Source: Adiantum capillus-veneris
Lineage: Eukaryota; Streptophyta; Polypodiopsida; Polypodiales; Pteridaceae
NCBI GenBank assembly: GCA_014529385.2
Contig: CM043963.1
Location: 2,300,001-2,364,000 of the forward strand
DNA: 64,000 nucleotides
Direction of reading: 5' to 3'
Positions 10,415 through 22,812 of this stretch are shown here, piece after piece. The stretch's first letter is position 1. Each line of letters starts with the position of its first letter. Both the position numbers and the translations under genes were made by a program. The notes under the pieces were generated by a model. The model was not told where the DNA came from, made no database searches, and saw only the letters and a list, made by a program, of their open reading frames with translations.

Positions 10415-10417
<3 letters not shown>

Positions 10418-10460
<43 letters not shown>

Positions 10461-10683
10461 AGATTGAATTATCATCCATGGAGGTCAGATATGACCCATG
10501 GGACCGAAATCAAAGCATTACAAAGGATTTCTTAAACAGGAGGATCGTGAGATACATCTCAGTTAAGGACTGAGGGTGCAAAGAGGTGTCAAAAGGAAAG
10601 TTAAAATAAACAAAATTAAGAAGGGGAGAGAGAGAGAGCGAGAGACAGACAGACAGACAGAGACACAGAGAGAGAGAGAGGGG

Positions 10684-10732
<49 letters not shown>

Positions 10733-10755
10733 TAGATAGATAAATAGATAGATAG
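10418..10755 (-). mobile_element. GA tracts with a divergent LINE 3' relic (copy C)
   Basis: GA repeats (10418-10456) are followed at 10461-10505 by a sequence that on the - strand matches the family 3' UTR with several changes but keeps the GGTCA/TGACC stem. It continues as unrecognised sequence to about 10625, then GA/(GATA)n up to the 3' UTR of copy D. It looks like an old or very short insertion of the same family. Confidence 0.55.
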
Positions 10756-11222
10756 ATTTTATTATCGTCCTTGGAGGTCAAATATGACCTATGGGACCAA
10801 AGTTACATGTGATGTAGTATGTGTATGGCTGATGAGTGACTCTCGATGCTCCAAAATTGTAGTGATGAGAGTCGCAATGGAGAGCCCACACTTTGTCTGG
10901 AAGAGGAAAGTGTGTAGGTCTAAGTTATGGCTGAAAATGTGAGAGAAGCAAGTTCGGATGTGATCAAAAGCTGAGCACTCTAGTAGTGTGTGGTACTCAG
11001 ACTCTCGAACTTGCAGTGAGCATAATGTGCACAATAGAGAGACAGGGGAAGAGGGAGAAAGAGAGAGAGAAATAGATAAAGGGGGAGAGAGAGAGAGAGA
11101 GAGAGATAGAGAGAAATATAAAGAGAGGGAGATAAATGGAGAGAGAGGAGAAGGGAAATAGATAGAGAGGGAGAGAAACATAGATAAAGAGAGAGATAAT
11201 TAAAGAGAGGGAGATAAATGGA

Positions 11223-11263
<41 letters not shown>

Positions 11264-11768
11264 ATAGATAAAGAGAGAATGAGAGGAAGAGGGCGAGATA
11301 GAGAGGGATAGAAATAGAGAGAATGAGTGATAGAGAGAGAGAGAGAGAGAGATAGATAGATAGATAGATTTTATTATCGTCCTCGGAGGTCAAATATGAC
11401 CTATGGGAGCATAATGTGCACAATCGATTTGAATCTTCTCCATTGCCCCAACGCCCTATCTCGCATCGAAGGAAATGGGAGCTAAGCCGAATTGCTGTGA
11501 TAGTGCGTATCGCGGACAAGGGAATAGGCTCAAGCATGTAAGTGTGAGTACGGTTCCCTCTCTCAGCGACGAATATGGTTTTGTAGTTGGGGGCAATATA
11601 GGTGGTGTAATGTATGAAGCGTGACCCACAGGATTTCTCCCAAGCCGTAATACATTGGCGTTGTAGAAAAGCTTCATTCACTTGAGAGTCAATTGAAGCA
11701 TCATGTAGCAAGTATAATGCATCCCATCTCCCAAACCACTTCTTTATGTCTTGCATCGATCCCGTGCT

Positions 11769-11771
<3 letters not shown>
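10756..11771 (-). mobile_element. 5'-truncated LINE, copy D, split by insertion E
   Basis: It holds the 3' UTR and C-terminal ORF2 of the second subfamily, truncated at CCCGTGCTCAAG against (GA)n. The copy is continuous only if 11036-11406 is removed, because 10756-11035 and 11407-11771 overlap by an 18-bp direct repeat. The coding part runs from the zinc-knuckle region upstream to about the GWMQDVKKWF block. It is too short to be active. Confidence 0.85.
11036..11406 (-). mobile_element. Minimal LINE insertion E: hairpin end plus 334-nt simple-sequence tail
   Basis: This 371-bp insertion inside copy D is flanked by perfect 18-bp direct repeats GAGCATAATGTGCACAAT (11018-11035 and 11407-11424). 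Only 37 nt (11370-11406) are LINE sequence: the 3' UTR end with its hairpin at 11387-11402. The remainder is mixed (GATA)n, (GA)n and (CA)n. A long target duplication and extreme 5' truncation are typical of target-primed reverse transcription. The target is not a microsatellite, so the simple-sequence tail must have arrived with the element. Confidence 0.85.
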
Positions 11772-11837
<66 letters not shown>

Positions 11838-11860
11838 AGAAAGAGATAGGGAAAGAGAGG

Positions 11861-11911
<51 letters not shown>

Positions 11912-12004
11912 GGAGAGATACAGAGGGATAGAGAGAGAGAGAGAGGAAGAGATATAGAGGGATATAGAGAGAGAGAGGGACAAAGAGGGAGAGATAGGGA
12001 AAGA

Positions 12005-12036
<32 letters not shown>

Positions 12037-12052
12037 TAAATAGGTAGATAGA
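11772..12052. repeat. GA-rich tail of LINE copy F
   Basis: GA repeats with irregular units (GGGAGAGATACAGAGGGATAG) end in GATAAATAGGTAGATAGA next to the 3' UTR of copy F. The left end is the 5' truncation point of copy D. Confidence 0.8.
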
Positions 12053-12588
12053 TTTTATTATCGTCCTCGGAGGTCAATTATGACCTATGGGACTAAAGTT
12101 ACATGTGTGATGTAGTATGTGTATGGATGATGAGTTACTCTCGATGCTCCAAACTTGTGGTGAGGAGAGTCGCAATGGAGAGCCCACACTTTGGCTGGGA
12201 GAGGAAAGTGTGTAGGTCTAAGTTATGGCTGAAAATGTGAGAGAAGCAAGTTTGGAGGTGACCAAAAGTTGAGCACTCTAGTAGTGTGTGGTACTCAGAC
12301 TCTCGAACTTGCAGTGACCATAATGTGCGTAGTTGATTTGACTTTTCTCCATTGCCCCAACGCCCTAATCACATCGAAGGAAATGGGAGCTAAGCCGAAT
12401 GGGTGCGATAGTGCGTATCCCTGATAAGGGGATATGCTCAAGCATGTAACTGTGAGTACGGTTTCTCTTTCAGCAAAGAACATGGTTTTGTAGTTGGGGG
12501 CAATATGGGTGGTGTAATGTATGAAGCGTGACCCACCGGATTTCCCCCAAGCCGTAATACATTGGCGTTGTAGAAAAGCTTCATTCAC
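12053..12588 (-). mobile_element. 5'-truncated LINE, copy F
   Basis: It holds the 3' UTR plus the last part of ORF2, truncated after CTTCATTCAC, beyond which GA-rich sequence begins. The hairpin at 12071-12086 keeps its stem but has a different loop. The reading frame is broken (for example after AERE, where a shift follows). It belongs to the second subfamily. Confidence 0.8.
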
Positions 12589-12606
12589 ATGAGTGAGAGA
12601 CAAAGA

Positions 12607-12673
<67 letters not shown>

Positions 12674-12716
12674 GGGGGGGGGGAAATGAAGAAAGAGAGA
12701 GAGGGATAGGGAAAGA

Positions 12717-12775
<59 letters not shown>
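12589..12775. repeat. (GA)n-(G)23-(GA)n tail of LINE copy G
   Basis: GA repeats with a run of about 22 G at 12663-12683, then GAAATGAAGAAAGAGAG and pure GA to the 3' UTR of copy G. Confidence 0.8.
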
Positions 12776-15700
12776 TTCTATTATCGTCCTCGGAGGTCAA
12801 ATGACACCTATGGGAACAAATGAACATGTCACATGGTGTGAGTGGAGGTCATAAGTGACTCTCGATGCTCAAAAATGGCTGAAATGAGCATTGCAATAGA
12901 GATTCCACATCGTAGTTGGAAGAGGAAGGTATATAGAAAGAGCTCATGGCTAACTATATGGGGAAAAGAGGACCTAATGTGGTCAAAAGCTAAGCACTCA
13001 AGTAGTATGTGGTACTCACTCTCTTGCACTTGACGAGGGCATAAGGTGAAAAGTCGATGAGACTCCTCGCCAAAGCCCCAACATTTTGTTTCGCAGCATA
13101 GAGAATTGGAGCTAAGACGAATGGAGGCAATGGTGCGGATCGCACTCAATGGGATGGGCTCAAGGATGTAGAGATGGGTTCGGTTACCGCGCTCGAAGAA
13201 GAAGAGAGATTTGTAGTTTGGGGCAATGTGTGTGGTGTAATGGCTGAAGCGAGAACCTCTGGATTTCTCCCAAGCCGTGATACATTGACGCTGTAAGAAG
13301 GCCTCATTAACTTGGGATTCGATCGATGCATCCTTGAGCAAGTGACATGCATCCCATCTTCCAAACCATTTCTTGATGTCAAGCATCCACCCCGAACTTA
13401 GTATTTTGCTCTTGCATGTCTTTTGGACCTGTTGACTTGCTTCATATGCGATTCTAGGAAGTCGATACAAAGGGCTACGTTGTGTCTTAAGCATGTACTC
13501 CACAACCCTTTGCATGCCCAAGACCTCAATGGGAAGCGACTCGGACTCAAGAAGAGCATGTAGGGTGTTTGTGTCTTGACTTGGAGAAAGTTGGTGAGAA
13601 AACGCTTTTGGACATTCTCAAACTCTTTCCAAGTAGACTTCCCGATGCTACCACCCCACACCTCCACTCCATAAAGAAGCATCGGTGTCACCAATGTGTC
13701 AAAGAGGTACTTTTTGAGAGCCCAACACTTGATCTCTCCAGCATTGCACATGTTCTCAAATGCATAATAAGCCCTCTTTTCGGCATCCAAGCGACGCATT
13801 CCTCAATCCTTCCATCTATGATTGGATGGAACCTCAAGGCCAAGGCACTTGAAGCTATCTACCACTTCAAGCTGCTCATTGTTGTATACAATGCATGGAT
13901 TTTCATCATTGAGGGTCTTTACAAGCATAACCTTGGTTTTGGATCCATTCACGATCAGCCCACTATGTAGGCATAAGCGTTCCAAGACACTCATAACTTT
14001 TGTGCATCTTCTAAGGTATGTGCCAAGAGCACTACATCATTGGCATAAAGCAAAATCATGATCACTACATTTCCTATCTTAACCTCTCTTATGCCTTCTT
14101 GTTGCATAAAATCAAGAACCATGCATTCCAATTCATCAATGAGTAGCCCAAAGAGGGTTGGGGAAAGTGGGGCATCCTTGTTTGACACCAATGGTGCTTG
14201 CAAAAAATTCTGAAATTCCATCTCCCATACGTATTCGACATATCACTTCTTGGTAGATGCGAAAGACTGCATGCATAAATTCTCTTGGCACTTGAAGGCT
14301 TTGCCATACGTCTCCAAAGATTTCCTCGCGGTACCATGTCCAACGCTTTCTTGAAATCCACAAAGCAACAATACAACTTTTTTCCTTTCAATCGAGATGC
14401 TTCCATAAGAACTCGAAGAGTGACAAGGTGATCAATAGTGCTATGATGCTTTCGAAAACCTGCTTGGTCTAGCGCACGTTTGTCATTCTTTTCAGCCCAT
14501 TCACTTATCTTTATCTTCATGATACATCCAAATGACTTTGCCATCAAAGAACCAACCATTATAGTGCGATAGTTGTTCACATTGTTTACATCTCCTCCTT
14601 TGTGCAAAGGTTTGATCCAATTTTCACTCCAATCATGAGGCATGCCATGCTGAAGTGCAAGGTTAAACATATCGCATATCCAATATCATGTTTTCTTACT
14701 TGTCCATTTAATCATTTCAGCCTTGACACCTTGAAGGTCCCCTGCCTTGCGGGTAGCAAGTTTCTCAAGCATGCAACATACATCGTCAATGATAAAGAAG
14801 GGAGGCATAAACGAAAGGGAGCTATAACACTCCATCTTATCAACATTGGGTTGCTCATAGAGGTTTTTGCAATGCGTATACATATCCTCAAGAGTCAAGT
14901 CACCAAAGCTCTCAACACGCTTGCCTTTTAGATTTTGCCAAAACTCGCCACATGCATGTGCTTTCTCTTGCGCTAAAAGAAGTTGTTTTTTGACTTTCCA
15001 CCTTCTCCTCTTTTCTTGAACAAGTAATTTTTATGTGCTTGAATGTTTCAAATAACCTTCCTAGTCTTTGCTTGCATCCAACCTTAGCAAGTGTTTTCGG
15101 GCTTGACTACATTCCATATCGAATCATTTCTTCTCGGTGCTACCTTTCTTAGATCTTTTGCAAAACATGTGTTTCACCAAAAATAATCCCCTCGCACAAG
15201 AGCAAATTACTTCTTTGAAAACTTTCCCCTTCATTCTAATGTTGAGCTCTCTTGATGCTCTGTCATGCTTAACATTTGCTCCACCATATCAGCATATATA
15301 AGTGCTCGTTTGAAGTCTAGAGTAGGTACAAATGATTCACATCATGATTAGAGGCTACATGCTCGGGTCTTTTACGACACTTGAGGTCAATACATAGCAT
15401 CCTACGATCCAATTCCGGATTCCATTCACCAAGTGTAAACCTTTGTAGGTATTCTAGAGTGGCTTCCAAAAACAACATATAGTCGATCACACTATCAGCA
15501 TTGTGCTTTCTACATGTAAAGTCATTGGTGCCTTGCCATAAAGATACACCATTTTCAATGAGCATTCCGGTACTATTGTACATATGTATAAGTGACTTTC
15601 CATAGTGATCCAATTCTTTTGCATCATTAGAACTTCAATTATACATGTATGAGTCATCCATTCTTCTTGAGACATGCGGCATGTCAACTTGTTGTGTGTC

Positions 15701-16143
15701 ATGTTGTAGCATATTTGTGCGAGCATTCATGTCCCCAAAGACAATGACTTCACCTTGGTCCTTGTAATGAGCAATGTCTTTCTCTAGTTCAACAAAGGGC
15801 TGATCTCTATCCATATCCAAGCAAGCATAAAAGTTGGAGTCATAGTGAGGAATGTAGCAACCAACCACAAACATGACTTGACCATTGGCTGGGCTGATTT
15901 TCAACCATAAGTAGCGTTTATACTTATCTTCTTTGACAATGGAAACATCTTTCAAACCCTTTTTGATCATACATGTTACGCCTCCTTGGCCTTTACGTTG
16001 CTTTGCATTTTTGGTCCACATCAAAGAATCCACATCATATTTTTCAAATCCAAGAATTCGTTGTGCATCATGCTCCCATGTTTCAACAAGAAGTATCACA
16101 TCGGAGTCATTGGTAAGCTCATCAATTCCAATTCCCGCATTCC

Positions 16144-16145
<2 letters not shown>
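12776..16145 (-). pseudogene. LINE ORF2 copy G, 5'-truncated and frameshifted
   Basis: It covers almost the whole ORF2 of the first subfamily. The 5' end is cut at GCATTCCAT, about 20 codons into ORF2, where (GA)n begins. The frame is broken many times: a TGA near 13800 (after the NHRWKD motif), a 1-bp deletion near 13997, a 1-bp insertion near 14171, and further breaks around 14680, 15010-15310 and 15640. The catalytic tetrad, normally YADD, reads YAND. The 3' hairpin is scrambled. Three lesions are shared with copy H. Confidence 0.85.
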
Positions 16146-16193
<48 letters not shown>

Positions 16194-16203
16194 GGAAAGA
16201 GAG

Positions 16204-16283
<80 letters not shown>

Positions 16284-16309
16284 ATGAAGAAAGAAAGAGA
16301 GAAATAGAT

Positions 16310-16346
<37 letters not shown>

Positions 16347-16535
16347 GAGAAAGAGAGAGAAATTTAAAGAGAGGGAGATAGATGGAGAGGGATAAATAGA
16401 GAGAGAGGAGAAGGAAAATAGATAGCGAGGGGCGTGAAAGATAGATAAAGAGAGAGATAATTAGAGAGAGGGAGATAAATGGAGAGAGAGAGAGAGAGAT
16501 AGATAAAGAGAGAATGAGAGATAGATAGATAGAAA
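16146..16535. repeat. GA-rich tail of LINE copy H
   Basis: About 390 bp of GA repeats with embedded GATA and AAATTTAAAGAGAGGGAGATAGATGG-like units similar to the tail of copy A. It is the longest uninterrupted tail in the array. It joins directly to the 5' truncation of copy G on the left. Confidence 0.8.
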
Positions 16536-18150
16536 GTTCTATTATCATCCTCAGAGGTCAAATATGACCTATGGGACCAAATGAGCATGTCACGTGGTGT
16601 GAGTGGAGGTCATAAGTGACTCTTGATGCTCAAAAATGGCTGAAATGAGCGTCGCAATAGAGAGTCCACATCGTGGTTGGGAGAGGAAGGTATGTAGGGA
16701 GAGCTCATAGCTGAATATATGGGAAAAAGAGGACCTAATGTGGTCAAAAGTTGAGCACTCCAGTAGTGCTCACTCTCTCGCACTTGACGAGGGCATAAGT
16801 TGCAAAGTCAATGAGACTCCTCGCCAGTGCCCCAACGTCATGTCTTATAGCGTAGAGAATGGGAGCTAAGATGAATGGAGGCAATGGTGCGGATTGCACT
16901 CAGTGGGATGGGCTCAAGGATGTAGGGATGAGGTCGGTTACCGCATTCGGAGAAGAAGAGAGATTTGTAGTTTGGGGCAATGTGTGTGGTGTAATTGCTG
17001 AAGAGAGAACCTCCGGAATTCTCCCAAGCCGTGATACATTGGCGTAGTAAGAAAGCCTCATTAACTTGGGAGTCGATCGACACATCCTTGACCAACTGAC
17101 AAGCATCCCATCTTCCAAACCATTTCTTGATGTCAAGCATCCACCCCGAACTTAGTATTTTGCTCTTGCATGTCTTTTGGACCTGTTGACTTACTTCATA
17201 TGCGATTCTAGGAAGTCGATACAAAGGGCTACGTTGTGTCTTAAGCATGTACTCCACAACCCTTTGCATGCCCAAGACCTCAATGGGAAGCGACTCGGAC
17301 TCAAGAAGTAAGAGCATGTAGGGTGTTTGTGTCTTGACTTGGAGAAAGTTGGTGAGAAAACGCTTTTGGACATTCTCAAACTCTTTCCAAGTATACTTCC
17401 CGATGCTACCACCCCACACCTCCACTCCATAAAGAAGCATCGGTGTCACCAATGTGTCAAAGAGGTACTTTTTGAGAGCCCAACACTTGATCTCTCCAGC
17501 ATTGCACATGTTCTCAAATGCATAATAAGCCCTCTTTCCGGCATCCAAGCGACGCATTCCTCAATCCTTCCATCTATGATTGGATGGAACCTCAAGGCCA
17601 AGGCACTTGAAGCTATCTACCACTTCAAGCTGCTCATTGTTGTATACAATGCATGGATTTTCATCATTGAGGGTCTTTACAAGCATAACCTTGGTTTTGG
17701 ATCCATTCACGATCAGCCCACTATGTAGGCATAAGCGTTCCAAGACACTCATAACTTTTGTGCATCTTCTAAGGTATGTGCCAAGATCACTACATCATTG
17801 GCATAAAGCAAAAGCATGATCACTACATTTCCTATCTTAACCTCTCTTATGCCTTCTTGTTGCATAAAATCAAGAACCATGCATTCCAATTCATCAATGA
17901 GTAGCCCAAAGAGGGTTGGGGAAAGTGGGGCATCCTTGTTTGACACCAATGGTGTTTGCAAAAAATTCTGAAATTCCATCTCCCATACGTAGTCAACATA
18001 TCACTTTTTGGTAGATGCGAAAGACTGCATGCATAAATTCTCTTGGCACTTGAAGGCTTTGCATACGTCTCCAAAGATTTCCTTGCGGTACCATGTCAAA
18101 ATCTTTCTTGAAATCCACAAAGCAGAAATATAACTTTTTTCCTTTCAATC
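16536..18150 (-). pseudogene. LINE ORF2 copy H, 5'-truncated and frameshifted
   Basis: It holds the 3' UTR and the RT to C-terminal half of ORF2, truncated at TTTCAATCAAG inside the RT, followed by (GA)n. It carries the same nonsense codon (17557-17561 region), the same 1-bp deletion near 17755 and the same 1-bp insertion near 17930 as copy G, plus private changes such as C-terminal breaks near 16770-16840. The YADD position again reads YAND. Confidence 0.85.
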
Positions 18151-18168
18151 AAGAAAGAGAGAGAGAGA

Positions 18169-18490
18169 TGTAAAGAATGAGGATGCAAGAGAGCTACACA
18201 AGACAAGCACAAAGCACACAGAGATGGAAAGCTTCTTCTTCTTCTTCACAGAAAAGAGAGTACAAAATGACTAAGTGCTAAAGCTGAAAAGTAGCACATA
18301 TGTACATGCGGTCACTAAGTGTGAACTCGCTAGAAGCGTACTAGGCTGGCACTATAAGTGTAGTCCAGCTGTAGAATCACTGGCAGAGATCCTCCGTGTC
18401 GGTCACCTAACGCGCCAGTGAGTAAATGCCGTAAGCGGCCAAGACCCGTAGTGGATGCCAGCTCAAGGTGTAGAGCTCGACCTCTCAACA
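18169..18490 (-). repeat. 3' LTR of copia 1
   Basis: This 322-bp repeat is bounded by TG and CA and pairs with 23126-23447. The polypurine tract (CGAGGGGGAG on the - strand) lies next to it at 18491-18500. Confidence 0.95.
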
Positions 18491-21400
18491 CTCCCCCTCG
18501 AGCTCTGCATGTCGCAGAGTCCAAGCATAGTCCGGAAACGTCGAAGCTTCTCAGCTCCAAGGGCCTTGTTAAAGATATCCGCTATCTGCTCCTCTGTGCT
18601 GACGTAGACCAAGTCGATGTCGCCCGCCAACACTCGCTCTCGAACGTAGTGGTAATGGACCTCTATGTGTTTGGTCCTGGCATGGAACACTGGGTTCCTA
18701 GCCAACTGCATGCTGCTGAGGTTGTCACAATGGATGAAAATCTGCTGGTCCACCTGCACTCCCAAGTCCTCAAGTAATGTGCGTAGCCAAGCTACCTCGC
18801 ACGCCGCAACTGCTGCACCTCTGTACTCGGCCTCTGTGCTCGATAAAGCAACCGTAGGCTGCTTTTTGCTGCTCCAAGTAACAGCAGCACTCCCAAAAGA
18901 GAACATGAAGCCACTCGTAGATCTCCTATCAACAATGCTACCTGCCCAATCTGCATCTGTATACCCATACAATGCTAATGGTGCATCTGCTGCATAGAAC
19001 AATGCGTAGTCAAGAGTACCTTGCACATACCTAAGTGTGCGTCGTACTCCATCCAAATGTGGCTTCCTCGAAAGTTGCATGAACTGACTCTCCAAGCCTA
19101 CTGTGTAGCTCAAGTCTGGCCTCGTGATAGTCAAGTAGATTAGACTACCCACAATCTTCCTGTACATGTTGACATCCTCAACAACATCACCCTTCTCTGC
19201 ACTCAGCTTTGCATTCACATCCAAGGGAATAGAAATTGGCTTACAATCAGCCATACCATACTTTGACAACATGTCCAAAGCATACTGTCTCTATGATAGC
19301 CATACACCCTCTGGAGTCCTGATCACTTCAATGCCAAGAAAGTAGCGCAACTCGCCTAAATCTTTCATTTCAAACTCCTGTTTGAGAAGACCCTTCACAT
19401 GGTCAATCTCCATAGCATTGTCACCAACAATAATAAGATCATCTACATATATGGTAATGACCACAATCCCCACATCACTCTCACGTACATAGAGTGAATG
19501 ATCAGCATGAGCTCTCCTAAAACCAATACTGACAAGATACTTGGCAATCCTGTCATACCATGCTCTAGAGCCCTGCTTCAAACCATACAAAGCTTTGAGA
19601 AGTCTGCATACATAATCTGGGTAACCTGGATCGACATAACCAGGTGGCTGATCCATATACACTTCCTCTTGCAACTCACCATTCAAGAAGGCATTCTTTA
19701 CATCCATTTGATGCATAATCCATCCTCTAGATGCAGCCACTGCTATGACAGCTCTCACTGTCGTCATCTTTGCCACTGGAGCAAAGGTCTCCTCATAGTC
19801 TATGCCATACGTCTGTGCATAACCCTTTGCGACCAGCCTTGCCTTGTGACGCTCGATGTTACCATCAGCCTTATGCTTGGTTTTATACACCCATTTACAG
19901 CCAATAGCTTTCTTGCCACTTGGCAATGGCACCAACTCCCATGTGTCATTTGCTTCCAATGCAGCCATCTCTTCATTCATTGCATCATCCCAATGCACAT
20001 TTCCAACTGCATCCTCAAAACATGTGGGCTCCACATCCTGTATCACCTTAGCCATGTAGGCTTGGTGATGCGCTAGATACCCATCATAAGTCAATTTCTG
20101 AACTGGATTTCTGACTCTATTAGATCTGCGCGGTCCTGGGTCACTCCTTTGCCCTCTAGCATCTTCTTGTACTTTCCTTACACCAGGTGTCCTGACAGCC
20201 GAAATTCCAAATTCCTCATCAAGACTTTGTTCAGAACCATCTGAATCCATGTCTACATGTGAAAAACCTGATGATGCATCAACCATAAAGGGAGGTTCAT
20301 CAACCTTTTCCTTTCCTTTTCGTGATACATTCCCTGTACCTGTTGGTGGAGTAACCTGCGTACGTAGTCTACCATTCCATGGTTTCTCAACAGAGCCACG
20401 AGAAGAGGACTCTTGTGGTCCACTCAAAACCTGTGACTGTGGTCTCACATTTTGTACAACCACATCATCTTTTACATCAGCCCCAATAGTGCCATGTGCA
20501 TTACGGTACCAGCTGCTCATCTCATCAAAGACTACATCTCTGCTCACTCGTAATTCTCGTGTAGTAGGATTGTAGCACTTGTACCCCTTTTGTTCAAGGG
20601 AATATCCCACAAGAATACATTTCTCTGCTTTAGGATCCAATTTCCTACGCAACTCATCTGGTACATGCACGTAAGCTATGCAGCCAAACACTTTCAAGTG
20701 TGCCAAATCAGGCTTTGTACCTGTAAACTTTTCCTCAGGTGTTACATCATGCACCGCAGCTGTAGGTGTCCTATTCATAATGTACACAGCTGTATTTACA
20801 GCTTCAGCCCAGAAATGATGAGGCATGTTCTTCTCATTCATCAATGCACGTGCAACCTCTGCAATGTGCCTGTTTTTCCTTTCTGCGACCCCATTCTGCT
20901 GTGGAGTATATCTGCATGTAAACTGCCTGTGTATACCATGCATTCGCAGAAAATCTGAAAAATCATTGGAGAAGTACTCTCCCCCTCCATCTGACCTCAA
21001 TGTCTTGATTTGCATATCTGTCTCCTTCTCAATCATGACTTTGAAGTCTTGAAAGTGACCAAACACTTCACTTTTGTTACGCATGAAGTAGACCCATACT
21101 TTCCTTGTATGGTCATCAATGAAAGAGACATAATACCTGCAACCATGTATACTTGCAGTATCGGTTGGACCCCAAACATCTGTGTGCACCACCTCAAGTG
21201 GCTTTTTACATACATTGCGCTCATGTGGAAATGAGCCCTTTGATTGTTTTCCAAACTGGCATGCTGCACACACTTTATGCATACCATCCACCTTGAATTT
21301 GGGCAAACCTTTTACAATCTGTTTTGATTGCATGCTGCGCAATCTCTGTTCATTGACATGGCCAATGCGTTTGTGCCAAATGTCAACATCAGCCACAACA

Positions 21401-22812
21401 CCTGTGCCCTGTGCAAATAATGCAGCTTTTACCTCAGGCATGTCTACATTCAGCGTAAACATTCTGCCCACACATTTTCCCTCTGTGATCAGCTTACAGC
21501 CATTCTGAAAATCTTCTACATAACAGCCATTTGGATTGAAGCGAACCTGCAAACCCTGCTCAACCATTTGTCCAACAGAAACAAGATTCTTTGTAATGTT
21601 TGGGACATGAAGTACATCTGCTAAGTACTTTGATTTCCCACTCTTCGTATTTAGAGGTATGTCCCCTACATGAGCAATGGGGTGAGCTGTGTCATCTCCT
21701 GTCTGCACATAGCCTGACACATCTGGTTTGCGCATATCTCTAAACCACTCTCCACGAGACGTCATGTGATTAGAGGCACCTGAATCCACATACCAAACAT
21801 CATCTTGGGTGGAATTCTCTGCAGTCATTGTATTCATTACATGTTGCATAACAAACATGCGCTCGTTTTTGCTGTCATCTGCATCTCTGCTAGTAGATGC
21901 ATAGTTGCCCTGTTCTCTCTTTCTACTTGCTTTTCCCTTTGGACAGTCACGTGACATGTGACCTCTTTCACCACAAGTCCAACATTCTCTACTATCTGGA
22001 GTATGTTGCTACCTTCTTGATCCGGTACCACGACCTCTTTGACTCCCCCTGCCTTGAGACTGGTTTCCCCTGCCACCTGTATTGTTTTGATTTGATTGAC
22101 CTTCCAGAAATTGGCCCCTGCAACCCCTTGGGCCTCGACCACGACCTCTACCTCTACCTCTGTTGGAGTTAGAATAGAAGGCCTGTTCAGAATTATTTCT
22201 GCCATGAGAAGAAGATGTGTCAAGGTTCTTCTCCTCAAGAATAAGCATAGAAATCAAATCTTGGAACACGGGGATGTCGTCTCTTGTATTCATGGAAGAC
22301 CTAAAATGTACATACTCATCTCCTAGACCATCCAAACATGCACGGACAATGTCATCGTCTTCCACTGAGACTTTAATAGATCCAAGAGCCTCAATGATAC
22401 TCTTGATCTTCAAAGCATAATCATTGATGGAGAGGTTGTTCCTCTTAACCTGATTTAGCTCCGACTTTAGTTGAAGCTTCCTGGCCTTGGTGTTCACCTC
22501 GAACACTCTGCCTAAGTTTTTCCATGCAATGGCGGGGGTTTCAGCATCCTGTAGATAGCCCATCATGCCATCTGTGATGCTCATAGAAAGCCAATACATC
22601 ACTTTTCTCTGGCCTTGTTGCCAGTCCCTCAAAGCTTTCCTTTGTTCTGCTGTAGCATTTGCCTCGGGAATCTCTGGTTCCTTTTCATTGTCTCCTTCTA
22701 CATAGTCCCAATAACCTTTTCCTTTTAGGAAATTTTTTATTCTGAACTTCCATGCAGGGTAGTTATTTTTCTCAAGCTTCTCAGTAACAATCTGACTGAA
22801 ACCGTCAGACAT
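18463..22812 (-). pseudogene. Copia 1 gag-pol polyprotein frame with two TAG stops
   Basis: The frame holds 1450 codons. Gag (22812-22012) has a UBN2-type N-terminus (NNYPAWKFRIKNFL) and a Gly/Arg-rich end. An in-frame TAG at 22009-22011 precedes the zinc knuckle CWTCGERGHMSRDC. Next come protease (WYVDSGASNHM), the pre-integrase HKRIGH block, integrase (TDVWGP, RSDGGGEY, QQNGVAERKN), RT (IYVDDL) and, after a second TAG at 19291-19293 (GVWLS stop RQYA), RNase H with KHIEVHYHYVRE. At the second stop the family normally has Gln, so CAG to TAG is likely. The first stop (TAG CAA) could be either a mutation or a programmed readthrough site. I favour mutation. Confidence 0.9.

Larger units (their letters stand above)
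6016..10417 (-). mobile_element. Nearly full-length TC-tailed LINE, copy B
   Basis: It has the same layout as copy A: ORF1 at 10398-9448, ORF2 at 9441-6070, a short 3' UTR with hairpin and a (GATA)n/(GA)n tail. Upstream of ORF1 only about 20 nt remain before (GA)n, against about 220 nt in A, so the 5' end is slightly truncated. The C-terminus (LEHRESLISHTHTT) and 3' UTR place it in a second subfamily with copies 0, D, E and F. Copies A, G and H form the first subfamily. Confidence 0.9.

Noticed and set aside
10398-10479. Upstream ATG for ORF1 of copy B
   Set aside because: It would add residues coded by the GA/TC tract. Copy A supports the start at 10398.
21837-22238. Separate gene overlapping the gag end of copia 1
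   Set aside because: It is a shifted frame over the Gly/Arg-rich gag end. The gag frame itself continues after the TAG into the zinc knuckle.
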